Source: Diadema setosum (Eukaryota > Echinodermata > Echinoidea > Diadematoida > Diadematidae). Taken from it: a stretch of 64,000 bases of DNA. Where the stretch lies: the NCBI RefSeq assembly GCF_964275005.1, contig NC_092694.1, positions 33,306,967-33,370,966 of the forward strand, written 5' to 3'. Shown here piece after piece: positions 48,901-58,589 of the stretch. Within the stretch, counting starts at the first letter, position 1; each line of letters opens with the position of its first letter. The notes under the pieces were generated by a model, which did no database searches, was not told where the DNA came from, and saw only the letters and a list, made by a program, of their open reading frames with translations. The position numbers were made by a program, and so were the translations under genes.

Positions 48901-51900
48901 ATGTATCAACTCATAAATATGCATAAATAGTGTGGTCATGAAATCTATTGTGATATATTTCTCCTTCTTTTCTTTATTTTACTCCTGATGATCTCCATCA
49001 TCAATTGATTTAAATGAAAAGTGTCGCACTTTTAATATTTCTCTGTGAAGAAGAAAAATAAATGCTTTTTTGGTCAAAAGAGCATTATTGTTTTATTCCT
49101 AGCTTGAAGTAATTTAACTGTTTTGCTTTTCCTTTTCACTGATATATCACGGCTTGCAAATACATCTGAGATACCAAGAAATCGGACTTTGCAACGAAAG
49201 AATACTAAAATCAATATAAAAGACTCTTCCTGTTCATAATTATCATATGTTGTATTACAAAATGTCCCTGCATGAATAGAATAAAGTAATCAACAAATAC
49301 ACACTGTGTGAACAATATTTTTTAAACCCTATAGAATCCTCTCTCACTTTGAGCAACATCAGTGTTAAGTTTCAAACAATAATGAGTACATGCCTTACGT
49401 ACCATAATGCAAGATGAGCCATGTTAACTACACCACACATTTAAGTGCAAGAGAAGAAATATCTGTTTGTGCATTTGCCTTGAGGTAGAAACTTGACTAC
49501 ATGTAAGCTTCCTGAAAAAAAAAGAAAAATGCCAGCAAAAGCAAACATTGGTGAAGATTGTTAAACTGTTGGTATACAGCTGTGCAGAAGTTTGTTTGTT
49601 TGTTTTTTTGTAGAAAATGTGGTTAACATGCAATCATGTCACTGATTACATGTAGGCCTACAAACTTTGGTAGCTTTATCATCCCGTAGGACTGGGAATG
49701 TACTAATTTGAGTGCGTATGTACTGCATGTGGCAAACTAAACTTCCAGATGATTTAACCTTAAACTTGTGCTGAATCAAAAATCGAAAGCTCAAGCCCCC
49801 CCCCCCCCCAAAAAAAAAAAAAGATAATCATGGTAAATGAATGAATAAATGAATTTAGAAATAAAATAAAATAAAAAAAGAATATCCATGGACATACCAT
49901 GGTAATGACATCATTTCCTATGAAAGGGATTGCTGCTCTTTGTTGTAAGTTGACTTCCCAGATGTATTGAAATGGCCAAAAGTCAAAAAATTTGCCTCAG
50001 TTATAATTACTGTCATGGTAACTGACGTTACATACTCGTGTATGACGTTTCGGTAACTGACGGTACACATTTTGTAGTGTTCATTTTGACTCTCCAGTAT
50101 GCCAAGTATCCTTATTTCTGGTATTAAAATAAAGGCATATGGGCATACATTAGAAATCCCAAGTTACATCATACAGCTCACTTCCTTTGATGAATTAACT
50201 TAAAAATTCCTTGTTTTTGGTAACTGACGTTACATCCATCATTATCAAAGTAATTAACAGTTTTTATCAAATTCTTTAAAGCTACCAGCTTTTTTTTTCT
50301 ATCGTGTGGTAAAAGACTTCTCTCACTGGTAACTGCATGCATATGAAAGATTGTTGTTTAGGGTACTAATAAAGTGGATATACAGAGAGTAAGTTATGCG
50401 ACAATACACTCTTTTCACCATTGAGTTATAGGCATATTTTGGCAGCCATTTTGAAAATCAAAATGGCCGCTTTTATTGATAAACATAATGATTCTTAAAA
50501 CTTCAACTCAAGTACTGTCTGAAAATGTATGGTGTTTGAAACAAATATCATTTTGAATTTTTGGCACCTGTGTCCTAGTTACCGTGGAATTGCCCAATTG
50601 AGAGTGGCATAATAAACTTTTACTGAACACCTGTATGTGACGTCACTCATTTTCAGTCCATTTTGTTCATCTTGGTGTAGGCTAATTGCTGGCAGCCAAC
50701 AGTTTCATTGATTCTTGTTCATGCGAATACAGTGGAAACTTGGTTTAACAAGATCTTTGGGACCAAGATAATTTGTTCGTTACATCAGATATTTTGTTGG
50801 ATATATTTGTAGTCAATAAACAAGACAAAACAAAGGGGGAAAAGTGTAGGACCAGAAAAACTAGATTGTTGTATCAGGTATTTTGTTATCAGATCTCTTT
50901 ATATCAAGTTTCCACTCTAGTAAACTTTGATTTAAAATCTCATATGTATATTTAAATACAAAGTCAGGAAAAACGTCAATTGTAAACTTCAAATCATTTA
51001 ATTTCATAGCCTTGCTCAAAATCTTTGTGTTGCCATTGTTACGTTCTAGTTCGTATTGTTTCCCCAACCACTGATGATTGGTTTGTGACCAGTTCAGATT
51101 GGTTTCTATGTAAGACACTTGTCCTATATCATCTTGATCATGACACACATAATGCTTCATATTACAAAACATTGTAAGCATCCTGAAAGTTTGCCTACAA
51201 GTTCTGAAGTGTACATGTGTGCCAGTGAAAACATTGGCAATACACCCAAGCAAGAACAAATTGCAGTCACTACAGGCTACAACTTACTGTCTTCCCTTTC
51301 ACTGCCTTCATTGCATTTTGCTATTGATGACAGCATGTTTGTCGATTATCTAAAAGTTTACATTTTAACATGATCATTATAGATATTCCTGCTGGAAAAT
51401 ATTTTGTGTGTGACCCACTAATACCACATGAATATGCTTTGATCAAGTCAAAGACATTAGCGTAGAGAATTTATCAAATCAAAGAATAGTTTTATTAAAA
51501 ACCATTGATAAGAAATCAGGTGATTGTTCGAATATTGGTATAGGAAGTGTGACGTATGGACTCTTTGAAATGGACTCATTGAATTCTTTGTTTTCTTTTC
51601 TTATCTCCTGAAATACATTCTTTTTTAAAGATTTGGAACATAATTGTATTTTCTATGAAGCACGCTAATACATGGTGTGTGACCCACCACCACACGAATC
51701 CCCTACATTTTCATCAGCATCTGCTTGAACCTTGAGATGCTTTCCCAAAAAGTTTGTTTATCTGGTTACAGAGTTTCGTGCGTATATTGCTGGTTTTGCA
51801 AAATGGTAGATTTGACGAGTTGTGTAGCATTCTAATCTCAGGTTTGAGAATATGAAATAAGAAGAATAAAAAGGAAAGCCCTGTTTATTGATGATTTGAT

Positions 51901-54139
51901 AAAGGGTTGGTAATGGTGGGTCACACCAAAGACTCAGAAAAGAGAAAAGAGAATGGCAAAGCGTTTCAGTAACAGTTTATCTCCAACTTTTACTTCATTC
52001 AGTTTGAAATATATTTTTTTAATAATGATATTCAAATTCACAAACACAATTTATTTTCATTTCAACAGTATGAGTGACAATGTGATATTACAAGTTGATT
52101 TTCAAAATCTTTGTCTTTGCTGATGTGATCTGTTTTTGCAATGTTATTATCCTGTGACAGGCAAGATGACGTGACCCTAGGTGGGACGGCCCAGGTTGAC
52201 CGATGGGACACAGAAGTTGACCAGAAAGACTCCAAAGAGATTTGGGAGAGAGCTGTCGGCATCCTACCAAGTTTGAAGGTTTGACTTGCAACTGCAATTT
52301 CTGTCCATACATAACATATGCCCCCCCCCCCCAGAAAAAAAAAAAAAAAATGGCGAAAAAATAGAGGATTACTTATTTGACTTTAGGGGCAAAGTTCATA
52401 TTAAAGTTTATTCAACTGATTTATCAAGTGTCATGTGAAATATTGTGTTGTATATAGGGGGAGAGGTATGCACATGGGAATCATGAAATCACCCCGGATA
52501 CCTGAAAAGTAGGCCCGTATGCTTTTTGTGGAAATACTCATAATATTTCCAGACAGACTACATAAGAAGGTGATACGTTAATGTCATGAGGTATAGGGCG
52601 TCGATGGAAGGCTCAAAGAATTATAGTAATATGCAAGACAAACATTCAACTCTTTGAGTGCATGCTCGAAAATTGTAATAGAGTAGTGTCTGTATTTCCT
52701 TACCAGGATGCCAAGATCTTAAAAGAGTGGGTTGGACTTAGACCTCAGCGCACTAAGGGAATTCGAGTTGAGGCAGAGACCATGAACTTTGGAACAGAAA
52801 AAGTTAAGGTAAGAAATTATTCCTGTGTAGTGTATGTCTGTGTGTATCTCTTTCTCTCCCCCCCCCCCCCCCTCCCATGGGGGATAGGCATTCCTTCATT
52901 GTACCACTTGTACATAACTTGAGTTTAGGCTCCCCAAAACTGCCCACCAAAATTTTCTAAGTGTTTGATGTACTGTACAAGTATGAATGTACTGAACTTA
53001 GTGGGGGATTGTGTGCTTGTTTGTTCAAAAAAAATAAGAAGAAGAAAGAAAGAAAGAAATAAGAGAAAATAAGAGAAAATAAAATAAAAAATAAAATAAA
53101 ACTGTTTCTTGTCATTTTAGAGATCTGATTTGCATGAACATTACAATGTTGGCGCTATTCAGCAATCAAAATTCAATATAAGGCTTACACATTTAAGAAT
53201 ACAATTTTTATAGGTTGATGAAACAACCTTTTCTGAGTATACATCTAGTGGCCTTGGAATTACAAATCCATTTTGAATTCCCCAAACAATAAATAGCCAC
53301 TCTATGCATTTAAACATACTGATATCTTCCCTCCCTTTTCTGGAAAGAAACATTCTTAACTTCATGTTCATGTATTTTTGATGGGGAAGAAGCATTCACT
53401 TATCAGTTATAGTTTACCATGCGGTAAATCATAAGGCTAAGAATCCAGATTTAAAGGGATGGTACAGTATTGGTGGAGATGAGAATTGGGCTTTTAACTT
53501 TTTGCGAGATACCAAGAAAACACTTATGATATAGTACAGAACATACCATTTTAAGAGGAATTCAAAGTTTATTTGATGAAAATCGGGTTTGGAATGGCTG
53601 AATCATCCAAAAACAATGTAAAACAAAGCGATCGTAATAAAGTGTGGGTCCCACACTTTATTAGAATCGCTCTTTTTTTTTTATTTATCAGCCATTTCAA
53701 AACCAATTTTCATCAAATAAATGTTGAATTCCTCATAGAATTACATGCTCTTTCATATTTCATAAGAGGTTTCTCATTATCTCACCAAAAAATTAATGTT
53801 AGAAACCTAAAATTAAGTCTCAACCAGAACTGTACGATCCCTTTAACAGTTTGGTCAAGAATCTCATGTGGAAACTTCAATGCTGGCTTCATATTATGCA
53901 AGATCACATTTTTATCATCTGTAGTATCAGGACTCTTCATATCTCATTTTGCTCTAAAAGTTTCTGAAAGGTGTTGTTATAGTACATAGTGTACCTCTGT
54001 TTCTGTCTGTTTGTGGTAGGTGGTGCACAACTATGGCCATGGTGGAGCTGGGATCACCCTCCACTGGGGCTGTGCTGAGGATGCTGCAAAGCTGGTGCAG
54101 AAAGAGCTCTCCTACACTCCACCCAAAGCAAAGCTCTGA
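24953..54139 (+). CDS. DDO: D-aspartate/D-amino-acid oxidase, 10 coding exons
   Basis: Exons 24953-25146, 33041-33152, 34100-34182, 34762-34827, 35936-35990, 37012-37113, 39018-39091, 52161-52278, 52707-52808 and 54020-54139 join in phase to 1026 bases, or 341 residues, the usual length of the family. Seen: Rossmann motif GAGIIG (residues 10-15), TTSDGAAG (42-49), an acidic VNCTGVW region, [12 protein letters not shown] with Arg280 aligning with the substrate-carboxylate Arg of the family, the signature [11 protein letters not shown]...GCA (303-321), and C-terminal AKL. Family knowledge: peroxisomal FAD enzymes oxidise D-amino acids to 2-oxo acids, NH3 and H2O2; DDO prefers D-Asp/D-Glu, DAO neutral substrates. 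TTSD and VGLRP favour DDO, while QPY at 52-54 is DAO-like, so the substrate is open. AKL at the end is a plausible PTS1. Introns 1 and 7 are inflated by transposons. Confidence 0.93.
25395..25640 (-). mobile_element. MITE family M3, copy 2 (inverted, truncated)
   Basis: It matches the reverse complement of about 6990-7235 ('acatcctaccatatgaaa', 'ctattgttcacattttgt'). It stops abruptly where the ARR copy begins at 25648. Confidence 0.65.
25648..26586 (+). mobile_element. Array-core element (ARR), copy 3
   Basis: Same head, core units and tail as the other ARR copies; the right inverted end is mutated (cttccagcggggac). It lies in oxidase intron 1, 55 bases before copy 4. Confidence 0.8.
26642..27606 (+). 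mobile_element. Array-core element (ARR), copy 4
   Basis: Same head and tail as the other ARR copies. The (gt/gtcc) tract is expanded, and the first core unit begins almost directly after 'gatcaaaatgttc', unlike in the other copies. Confidence 0.8.
27637..28192. mobile_element. TIR element, about 555 bp
   Basis: The ends are cttttaaaggtagggaat and the complementary attccctaccttttataag. The interior is AT-rich with no recognisable protein. Confidence 0.55.
28377..31838. mobile_element. Repeat family M4, copy 2, split by a later insertion
   Basis: The left end tgaccctgcatcacaaagcc and the inverted right end (complement of tgaccgtgcatcacaaaacg at about 31819-31838) bracket the 2.76-kb element at 28448-31209. 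The right part, about 31390-31838, matches copy 1 at 9995-10445. Confidence 0.65.
28448..31209. mobile_element. 2762-bp TIR element A with repeated CTTACGTATGGGACA
   Basis: It has a perfect 16-base terminal inverted repeat, gggcaagtccaagata, at 28448-28463 and 31194-31209, with target duplication aaga at 28444-28447 and 31210-31213. Deleting the element and one aaga restores 'ctgaaagagc', the text found in the related repeat at 10109-10118. The motif cttacgtatgggaca (one copy partial) occurs 8 times: 28627, 28792 (inverted), 28962, 28982, then inverted at 30785, 30808, about 31004 and 31171. No transposase was recognised; open frames are under 100 codons. It is related by terminus, size and layout to 47772-50595. 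Confidence 0.85.
31858..31927. repeat. (TA)n tract
   Basis: Two TA runs separated by 'cagcattgtgtg', next to the M5 MITE. Confidence 0.9.
31921..32178. mobile_element. Foldback MITE (family M5), copy 2
   Basis: The ends are gggtttgtttgcaaaaaccg and the complementary cggttttttgcaaacaaact. Same family as 13088-13330 and 58741-59003, and adjacent to TA repeats, as expected for a TA-targeting element. Confidence 0.8.
32374..32850. mobile_element. Probable relative of the TTAA-flanked element, right end unclear
   Basis: After ttaa at 32370-32373 comes ccctaactaggccgggctat, then a 30-base G run (32413-32442), a C run, and 'agatctcggcca', which is also found in the element at 40249-41020. The right boundary was not identified. 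Confidence 0.45.
33041..33152 (+). CDS. DDO: Oxidase exon 2
   Basis: The acceptor is 'gttcccgcag'. The first G completes Met65, then [16 protein letters not shown] and [16 protein letters not shown] follow, matching the family's 'GvhlvSGy' region. Donor gtgagc, phase 0. Confidence 0.88.
33401..33710. mobile_element. Foldback MITE, about 310 bp
   Basis: The ends are gctgcatttacaccaagc and the complement of agctgggtttacaccaaatc. Inner inverted blocks include 'ggttctgttac' against 'gtaacagaacc', and 'ttttgctat' against 'atagcaaaa'. Confidence 0.7.
34100..34182 (+). CDS. DDO: Oxidase exon 3
   Basis: The acceptor is 'cttttatag'. It reads [20 protein letters not shown] and continues to FPSF, with AA carried into the next exon. 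Donor gtgaga. Confidence 0.88.
34762..34827 (+). CDS. DDO: Oxidase exon 4
   Basis: The acceptor is 'cttccccag'. It reads (K)[19 protein letters not shown] then TE, with AG of an Arg codon carried over. Donor gtattc, a weaker site. Confidence 0.88.
35936..35990 (+). CDS. DDO: Oxidase exon 5
   Basis: The acceptor is 'ttctcgacag'. It reads (R)[18 protein letters not shown]. Donor gtacac, phase 0. Confidence 0.85.
37012..37113 (+). CDS. DDO: Oxidase exon 6
   Basis: The acceptor is 'acccctccag'. It reads [19 protein letters not shown] and then ...[10 protein letters not shown]. The 'vVNCtG' and 'pvRGQv' blocks are family hallmarks of the second FAD-contact region. Donor gtaagt. Confidence 0.9.
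39018..39091 (+). CDS. DDO: Oxidase exon 7 (active-site Tyr region)
   Basis: The acceptor is 'ctcctgtccag'. It reads [18 protein letters not shown] then AFYYIP, with AG of Arg229 carried over. Tyr225 aligns with the active-site Tyr two residues before the hydrophobic-Pro pair. This is the least conserved exon, supported by phase, size and the YYIP match. Donor gtgagt. Confidence 0.75.
39092..40148. other. Oxidase intron 7, first part; nothing recognised
   Basis: AT-rich intron sequence with no exon-like frames; all oxidase phases are accounted for without it. Confidence 0.45.
40149..41322. mobile_element. MITE family M1 copy, split by a TTAA insertion
   Basis: It aligns with the uninterrupted copy at 53452-53846 from 'gatggtacag.attggtgg' to 'cgatccctttaa', except for 772 extra bases plus one TTAA. 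Confidence 0.85.
40249..41020. mobile_element. 772-bp piggyBac-type non-autonomous element
   Basis: It has a perfect 16-base inverted repeat, ccctattctaactggg, at both ends and is flanked by ttaa at 40245-40248 and 41021-41024. The paralogous copy near 53554 reads 'ccattttaagagg' with a single ttaa, giving an empty-site proof of insertion. TTAA targets and CCC-starting termini are typical of piggyBac-type elements. No transposase frame. Subterminal 'gggtcaaattg.cccccccc' hairpins lie at both ends. Confidence 0.85.
41427..41500 (+). repeat. (GTAT)n then (ATT)n tracts
   Basis: Simple repeats in intron 7. Confidence 0.9.
41501..43834. other. Oxidase intron 7; (TTTA)n at 42906-42965, no gene
   Basis: Simple repeats and AT-rich sequence. 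Near 43071-43111, 'cgttataaccgtgtcagtta' and 'gggagtgcattg' resemble a decayed pogo/Tigger-type terminus. Confidence 0.4.
43835..44175. mobile_element. MITE family M2, compact copy
   Basis: The ends are gggagctttagattt and aaatctaaagctccc, with TA on both flanks. It contains inverted 'acgttc' and 'cgtcc' blocks and a (ct)n tract. It is the uninterrupted reference for 2059-3630. Confidence 0.85.
44780..45035. mobile_element. Foldback MITE, arms about 75 bases
   Basis: Left arm 'aagcatgagtttattcaact' and 'attttcggcgtcct'; right arm 'aggacgccgaaaat' and 'aataaactcatgcttta', continuing outward through 'tttttggcca' and 'aaacaaactggta'. There is a small central loop with 'agaagaagaagg'. Confidence 0.8.
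45036..47767. other. Oxidase intron 7; no gene or clear element
   Basis: (GT)n tract near 45323-45355, poly-A and poly-T runs, otherwise unremarkable AT-rich sequence. Confidence 0.4.
47772..50595. mobile_element. 2824-bp TIR element B with repeated GTAACTGACGTTAC
   Basis: It has a perfect 19-base terminal inverted repeat, gggcaattccacggtaact, and target duplication aatt at 47768-47771 and 50596-50599. The motif gtaactgacgttac occurs nine times (one a variant): 47785, 47962, 48157, 48171, 48382, 48396, 50018, 50053 (variant) and 50220. Six lie within about 640 bases of the left end and three within about 580 of the right end. No transposase was recognised. The first 11 terminal bases match element A at ten positions (GGGCAAnTCCA). 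Confidence 0.85.
50730..50920. mobile_element. pogo/Tigger-like MITE
   Basis: The ends are cagtggaaacttgg and the complement of (c)tagagtggaaacttga, with TA on both flanks. Inner inverted blocks include 'aacaagatct' against 'agatctctt'. CAGT-starting termini with TA duplications are usual for pogo/Tigger MITEs. Confidence 0.6.
51405..51930. repeat. Region with three 'tgtgtgacccac' motifs
   Basis: The motif is at about 51407 and 51677 in plus orientation and inverted near 51917 (gtgggtcacacca). Possibly a small element; no ends could be defined. Confidence 0.35.
52161..52278 (+). CDS. DDO: Oxidase exon 8
   Basis: The acceptor is 'ttatcctgtgacag'. G completes Arg229, then [16 protein letters not shown] and ...[14 protein letters not shown] follow. 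Donor gtttga departs from consensus, but the next exon joins in phase. Confidence 0.9.
52707..52808 (+). CDS. DDO: Oxidase exon 9 (substrate Arg)
   Basis: The acceptor is 'tttccttaccag'. It reads [15 protein letters not shown] and then [16 protein letters not shown]. Arg280 in VGLRP aligns with the conserved substrate-carboxylate Arg. Donor gtaaga. Confidence 0.92.
53452..53846. mobile_element. MITE family M1, intact copy (intron 9)
   Basis: The ends are aaagggatggtacagt and the complement of aaagggatcgtacagt. The centre is a 'gtgtgggtcccacac' hairpin. It is the uninterrupted reference for 40149-41322. Confidence 0.8.
54020..54139 (+). CDS. DDO: Oxidase exon 10 with PTS1
   Basis: The acceptor is 'tttgtggtag'. 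It reads [19 protein letters not shown], fully matching the DAO family signature, and ends ...TPPKAKL-stop (TGA 54137-54139). AKL is a PTS1-type peroxisomal tripeptide. Confidence 0.95.
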   Translation: MVHNYGHGGAGITLHWGCAEDAAKLVQKELSYTPPKAKL

Positions 54140-54200
54140 TCCAACGGGAACATTCATTTGGGCTTCTGTTCTCTTGCACTCTCTCTCCACCGTTCTCAGT

Positions 54201-54206
54201 AATAAA
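54201..54206 (+). terminator. Poly(A) signal aataaa of the oxidase gene
   Basis: A canonical aataaa lies 62 bases after the stop. A second, aataaag, lies near 54234. Confidence 0.6.
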
Positions 54207-54569
54207 CAGGCTTTCTTTCTTCTTTTTTATGATAATAAAGATATCTTAGTATGTTGGGCATTACTTATGGTAATAAGTGGCTTAACAGATCACATCAGTG
54301 AGTAATTGCTGTAGCTCATCACCGAAGAATGTAAACATTGACTTGTGTAGTCTTGATCTGTGCTTGCATTTTCCTCTTCCTCTTAAAACTCTTTCTCAGG
54401 GAGTTATGAATTTTTATTGACATCGCACAAATAAATCAGGGCTTAATGGTATGATAAATGGTTTGATCAATGACAGAGCTGATATTTTGCATTTATTGAT
54501 GTGTGTAATTTAAAGTGTTAAGTCTACATAGTGAAAATGTGCTTCATTCTTTACAAAACCAATGTGATA

Positions 54570-54743
54570 CAGTGCACTCCCGTTATAACAAACACAGTTA
54601 TAACAATAATCCTGCTACAACTAAGTAAAATTCAGGCCGCAACATTATCCGTTCTCTGTTTTTTTTTTTATTGTTTACATGTTTCGATATAACGAAAGAA
54701 AACTGCCGGTCCCCAGGACTTCGTCATATACGGGAGTCCACTG
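54570..54743. mobile_element. pogo/Tigger-like MITE, 174 bp
   Basis: The ends are cagtgcactcccgttataac and the complement of cagtggactcccgtatatga, flanked by TA on both sides. This terminal pattern is typical of pogo/Tigger elements. Confidence 0.75.
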
Positions 54744-55473
54744 TATAAAGAGTGTCTGCCAACTATTCCCATTTAATATATTTTTATAGTATATCCATTC
54801 AACCTTAAAATGGGATTCCTATTTTTGTGCACACCAGCTAATAGTGATGTATGGGAGGTGGGTGAAAAGTTGTAGATTTGCGCTGTTTTTACCACTTATA
54901 CATTATTGAATATCATGGTTGACAGTTATACTAATGTGATTTTAGAGCAACAACAACAACAACAAAAAATGTGTTGATTTTATCGAAGAAACATTTAATA
55001 CATTTTAATGGCAAGAAAAAAAAAAACATGACGTACAAGAAAAACATTTCTTCCACAAGCGCTGAATTTCATTACAGAGAACAATCAGTGAAAGTTTGTC
55101 TGAAATGAGAAGAAAATATTGTGTTTCTTTTGATTTATGATTCATATTCTACAAGCCATAATAAGAGATTATACCATAAATAGACCTCAACATTCACTTG
55201 GATTGAAAGAGAAAAGAATTTCCATTGCTATAATGAATGCGACATTCTTGCCTCTTTCATCAGCACTTAAGGAAAGATGATAAGGTTTGAAAAGAGTAGC
55301 AATTAACTTGTGTTTCTATTGATAAAGAATTTATTCCAACATTACAGAAAAATTCTTTCGCTATCTCTCTCTCTCTCTTTCTCTCAAAAAAGGACCAAAA
55401 TAGACCAACTCCTAAACTAGATTTAACATACCTGCTATCTTCGACAGAATTTATATAAAGCAAATAATGATAA

Positions 55474-55523
<50 letters not shown>

Positions 55524-56440
55524 GACCTACTTAAATATCAAATGGCCAGGCAAACAGGCAAAGGTCCACTCCTTTTACTGGCAAATGCCACTGGTATTTC
55601 TTGTCAGATTGAATTTTAATTTTCTTTGGCAAGTGGGCACATGAGTTTGCATCACACGGTCATGTACTGCAGTATTATTCAGTCACTTCTATCTTTGTAA
55701 ACACACGGTGTAACCTCGTGATGAAGAGGTCAACTATGTGTATCAAAATCTTGCTGATACGGCAACGTGATTTTGCGGGTCAAACAAAGAAAATGTCATG
55801 TGGCTTTTTTACTTGGGCTGGCCCTCTTTATAATGAGGATCCCCCCATTCCAAAACTCCTCTACGGACGAGAGAGATTCATATACATTGTACTTAATTCT
55901 TTTTTTCAGAAAATGTCTTCAATATTTGTGAATACTGAAGAGAATTTAATCATCTTTCCAGCAGTGATCACATGATATTATTTGTATTTGCTGTGTATCT
56001 CGTTCACATTATTACTGTACAATGTAAATGCAATGGAATTGGCACTATGTGTTTCCTTTAAAAGATAGTCACTTTTTTCCCTTCAGTCATGTTTTCAGGT
56101 TTCAGGTTTATTTAACACTTCCATAAAAACAAATCAACATATAACAGAAAACATTCAGCATTACAATCAATTAGACTACACAAAAGCATTATCATTACAA
56201 CAACATTCATGAGAAGTATAACAAAACATAAATGATTGGATAGTGTTGGGAGACAAGCAGAAAGGCACAGCCTTATATTTAAGCCTGTCTCCAGAAAAAA
56301 TATACACATATATTATAACAAATCATATCATGGAAATATTTTTGATGAATATAAAACATCTCAATTTCAGCAAGTTGAAACATGGCTGTACACACCTATC
56401 AGATACACACACACACTCACATACGCACGCCTACACACAA
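54744..56440. other. Intergenic; (TA)n at 55475-55520, no gene seen
   Basis: AT-rich sequence with a TA tract and a (ct)n tract near 55365. The open frames show no recognisable product. Confidence 0.4.
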
Positions 56441-56445
56441 ACGGC

Positions 56446-57027
56446 CTAACAATCAGAAAATTCAGTGTATTGATTTAGAAGGTATAACTTGTATCTCCTT
56501 TGGAATAATCGTAATGATGTGCTGCCTCGAATATCAGGAGGAATTCCGTTCCATATTTTAGGTCCATTGACAAATATCGATTTTTGAGACGGCAAGGTTC
56601 TGGCAAAAGGAACACTATATACGTTAACATTTCTCATATTATATCTACTCTTAGTATATAACTTAAAATAATCTAATAAACTTTTAGGAATCATATTGTT
56701 AAAACACAAATACATAAATATTGCACACTGATAAATATAAATATCTTGAAACCTCAAAAGTTTCAATTGGTAAAATATTGGAGTAGTATGGGCATAATAA
56801 TCACTGTGATTTATCGAACGAATGGTTTTGGACTCAGTCAGGCGTTGCAACACCTGTCTGAAACCAAAACTTGACTGAGGTGAAAAAAAAAAATGACTTT
56901 GATACTTGATATTTCTTGAAATATTTAACCCGTAGAGATCTGAAATCTGAAAACGTATAAAATGAAATAAAGATTCTTGATGTTTTGTCTTGTTATGTTT
57001 TTGTTGTTTTATACTCGTGCTGCACAA
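56446..57027 (-). pseudogene. LINE ORF2 C-terminal fragment, open 193 codons
   Basis: The minus-strand frame contains HTTPIFYQLKLLRFQDIYIY, a Cys-containing helix, YTKSRYNMRNVNVYSVPFAR, IFVNGPKIWNGIPPDIRGS and a basic end RRYKLYLLNQY. This order (P-f..L..L...di, YN.R, GP.iWN.iP..i, lF.rr.K.yLL) is the standard region after the reverse-transcriptase domain in many animal non-LTR retrotransposons. The frame is still open, so it is a young 5'-truncated copy or a slowly decaying one. The upstream catalytic part is absent. Confidence 0.75.
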
Positions 57028-58589
57028 CGTTCCTGCATGTGCGGAGTCTTACAGGTTTTCCATTTTCTAGTAAATGCACATGAAAGGATGAAAAGGCGTG
57101 TGAAAATCTTACGAAGGCTTTTGAAAATTGTATTCTCCTGAGGTAGTAATGATTAAAATCACGTGTAAAATGTTCTTAAGAAGCATAATGTAAAATTTCA
57201 GTTAACGTGATAATGCGATGGTCTCTTCCTAGATGGTTACTTGAAAGGCATTGTTGTGTCTTATTTCATGTTATTTACTTTGTGTGATACTATCGGTATA
57301 GAAATTACGTAGGAAGTTAGGCCTACTAAGACCCTGGGCTCAGACCTTTTGTCTGCAAAGTGAAGTTACTATTGTTTGGAGATTTTATAACGTACAATAT
57401 ATATCAATCTTGAGTAAAATGTCACATTCTGATGAAATGTAACAATTTGAAGACTTATCATGAAACTGTTTCTTATACATGTATTCATTTTGACATGTTA
57501 ACTGGGATTTTTCTTTCTTTGTTCACTTTGTGATGCATTTGTTATAATATACAATGTACCATAGTACATGATTGTATTTGAATGTATGAATGAAGCAATA
57601 AAAAAAGAAGGAACGATATTAAAGATATACAAATAAATGTCACTGAAATTTTTATGATTGTCCATATGGATACAGATTATCTTAAAAATGCATCAGTTTC
57701 CACAACCCCATCCCCCTTCGGTCTACCACCCATAAACACAGTGAAGACACATAATTATGCGGATCAAGTGGTGGCAAATACGACAATTCAGCTACTTCGC
57801 ATTGTCCCTATAGTATACTCAATTTTCTTGTAATATCTTTCATTGAGAATTGCATATATTTCATCAAAGTGTGTTCTAAATATGTCACCATAAGTCTCTA
57901 CCAAATCGCATGATATTATGCCGATCATAATCTTATTTTATCTCAACTTGATATAATTACATTTTGTATCAAGATATAGAATATATATCTTGACATAATT
58001 ATATTTTATATCAAGATACACTGTGTAATGATATCTATCATAATCGTGTAACAGATATTATTAACTTGCCCTTTGTGTCCCCCCTCCCCCCACGTACAGA
58101 GAATCGTCACCACTCCCATACATTCGAATACCATTATTAAATAATGTTCAATTGTACCGTCAATGTACATATTATTTTAGGGTCGTCTGCTATATGATTT
58201 AGTGGATATTTGAAGGAAAAGGAACCCGGACAGAAAACAATTTACAGTATACTTCCAAGCGAAAGAACCTGTTATTGCAACTCCATTTATATTACTGGTT
58301 TGTATCAGACCATCTAGACAGATTGGTGAGGATTTGCAAAATTTTGACATTAATTAGTCACTCACAGATCCCTCGTGCCTTAGCCAAAAAATACAATTTT
58401 GCGGAAAGATATGAACAATACCGTGGTAAATGATATTTGAAATTTAATAACAGTGGGCTTCTTAATGTAAAGAGTTTGTAGATGGAATGATAACTGAAAT
58501 AGAAATTATTAAACGAGATTGAGAAAGAGAATTTGTTGATAAATTGGTATTTTGTAATCTTTTAAAGATGTAAATGAGTCGGTATGTTG
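57028..58589. other. Intergenic, no gene seen
   Basis: AT-rich sequence. Near 57930-58020 a 'tatcaagatata' text is repeated in tandem and inverted. Confidence 0.4.
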
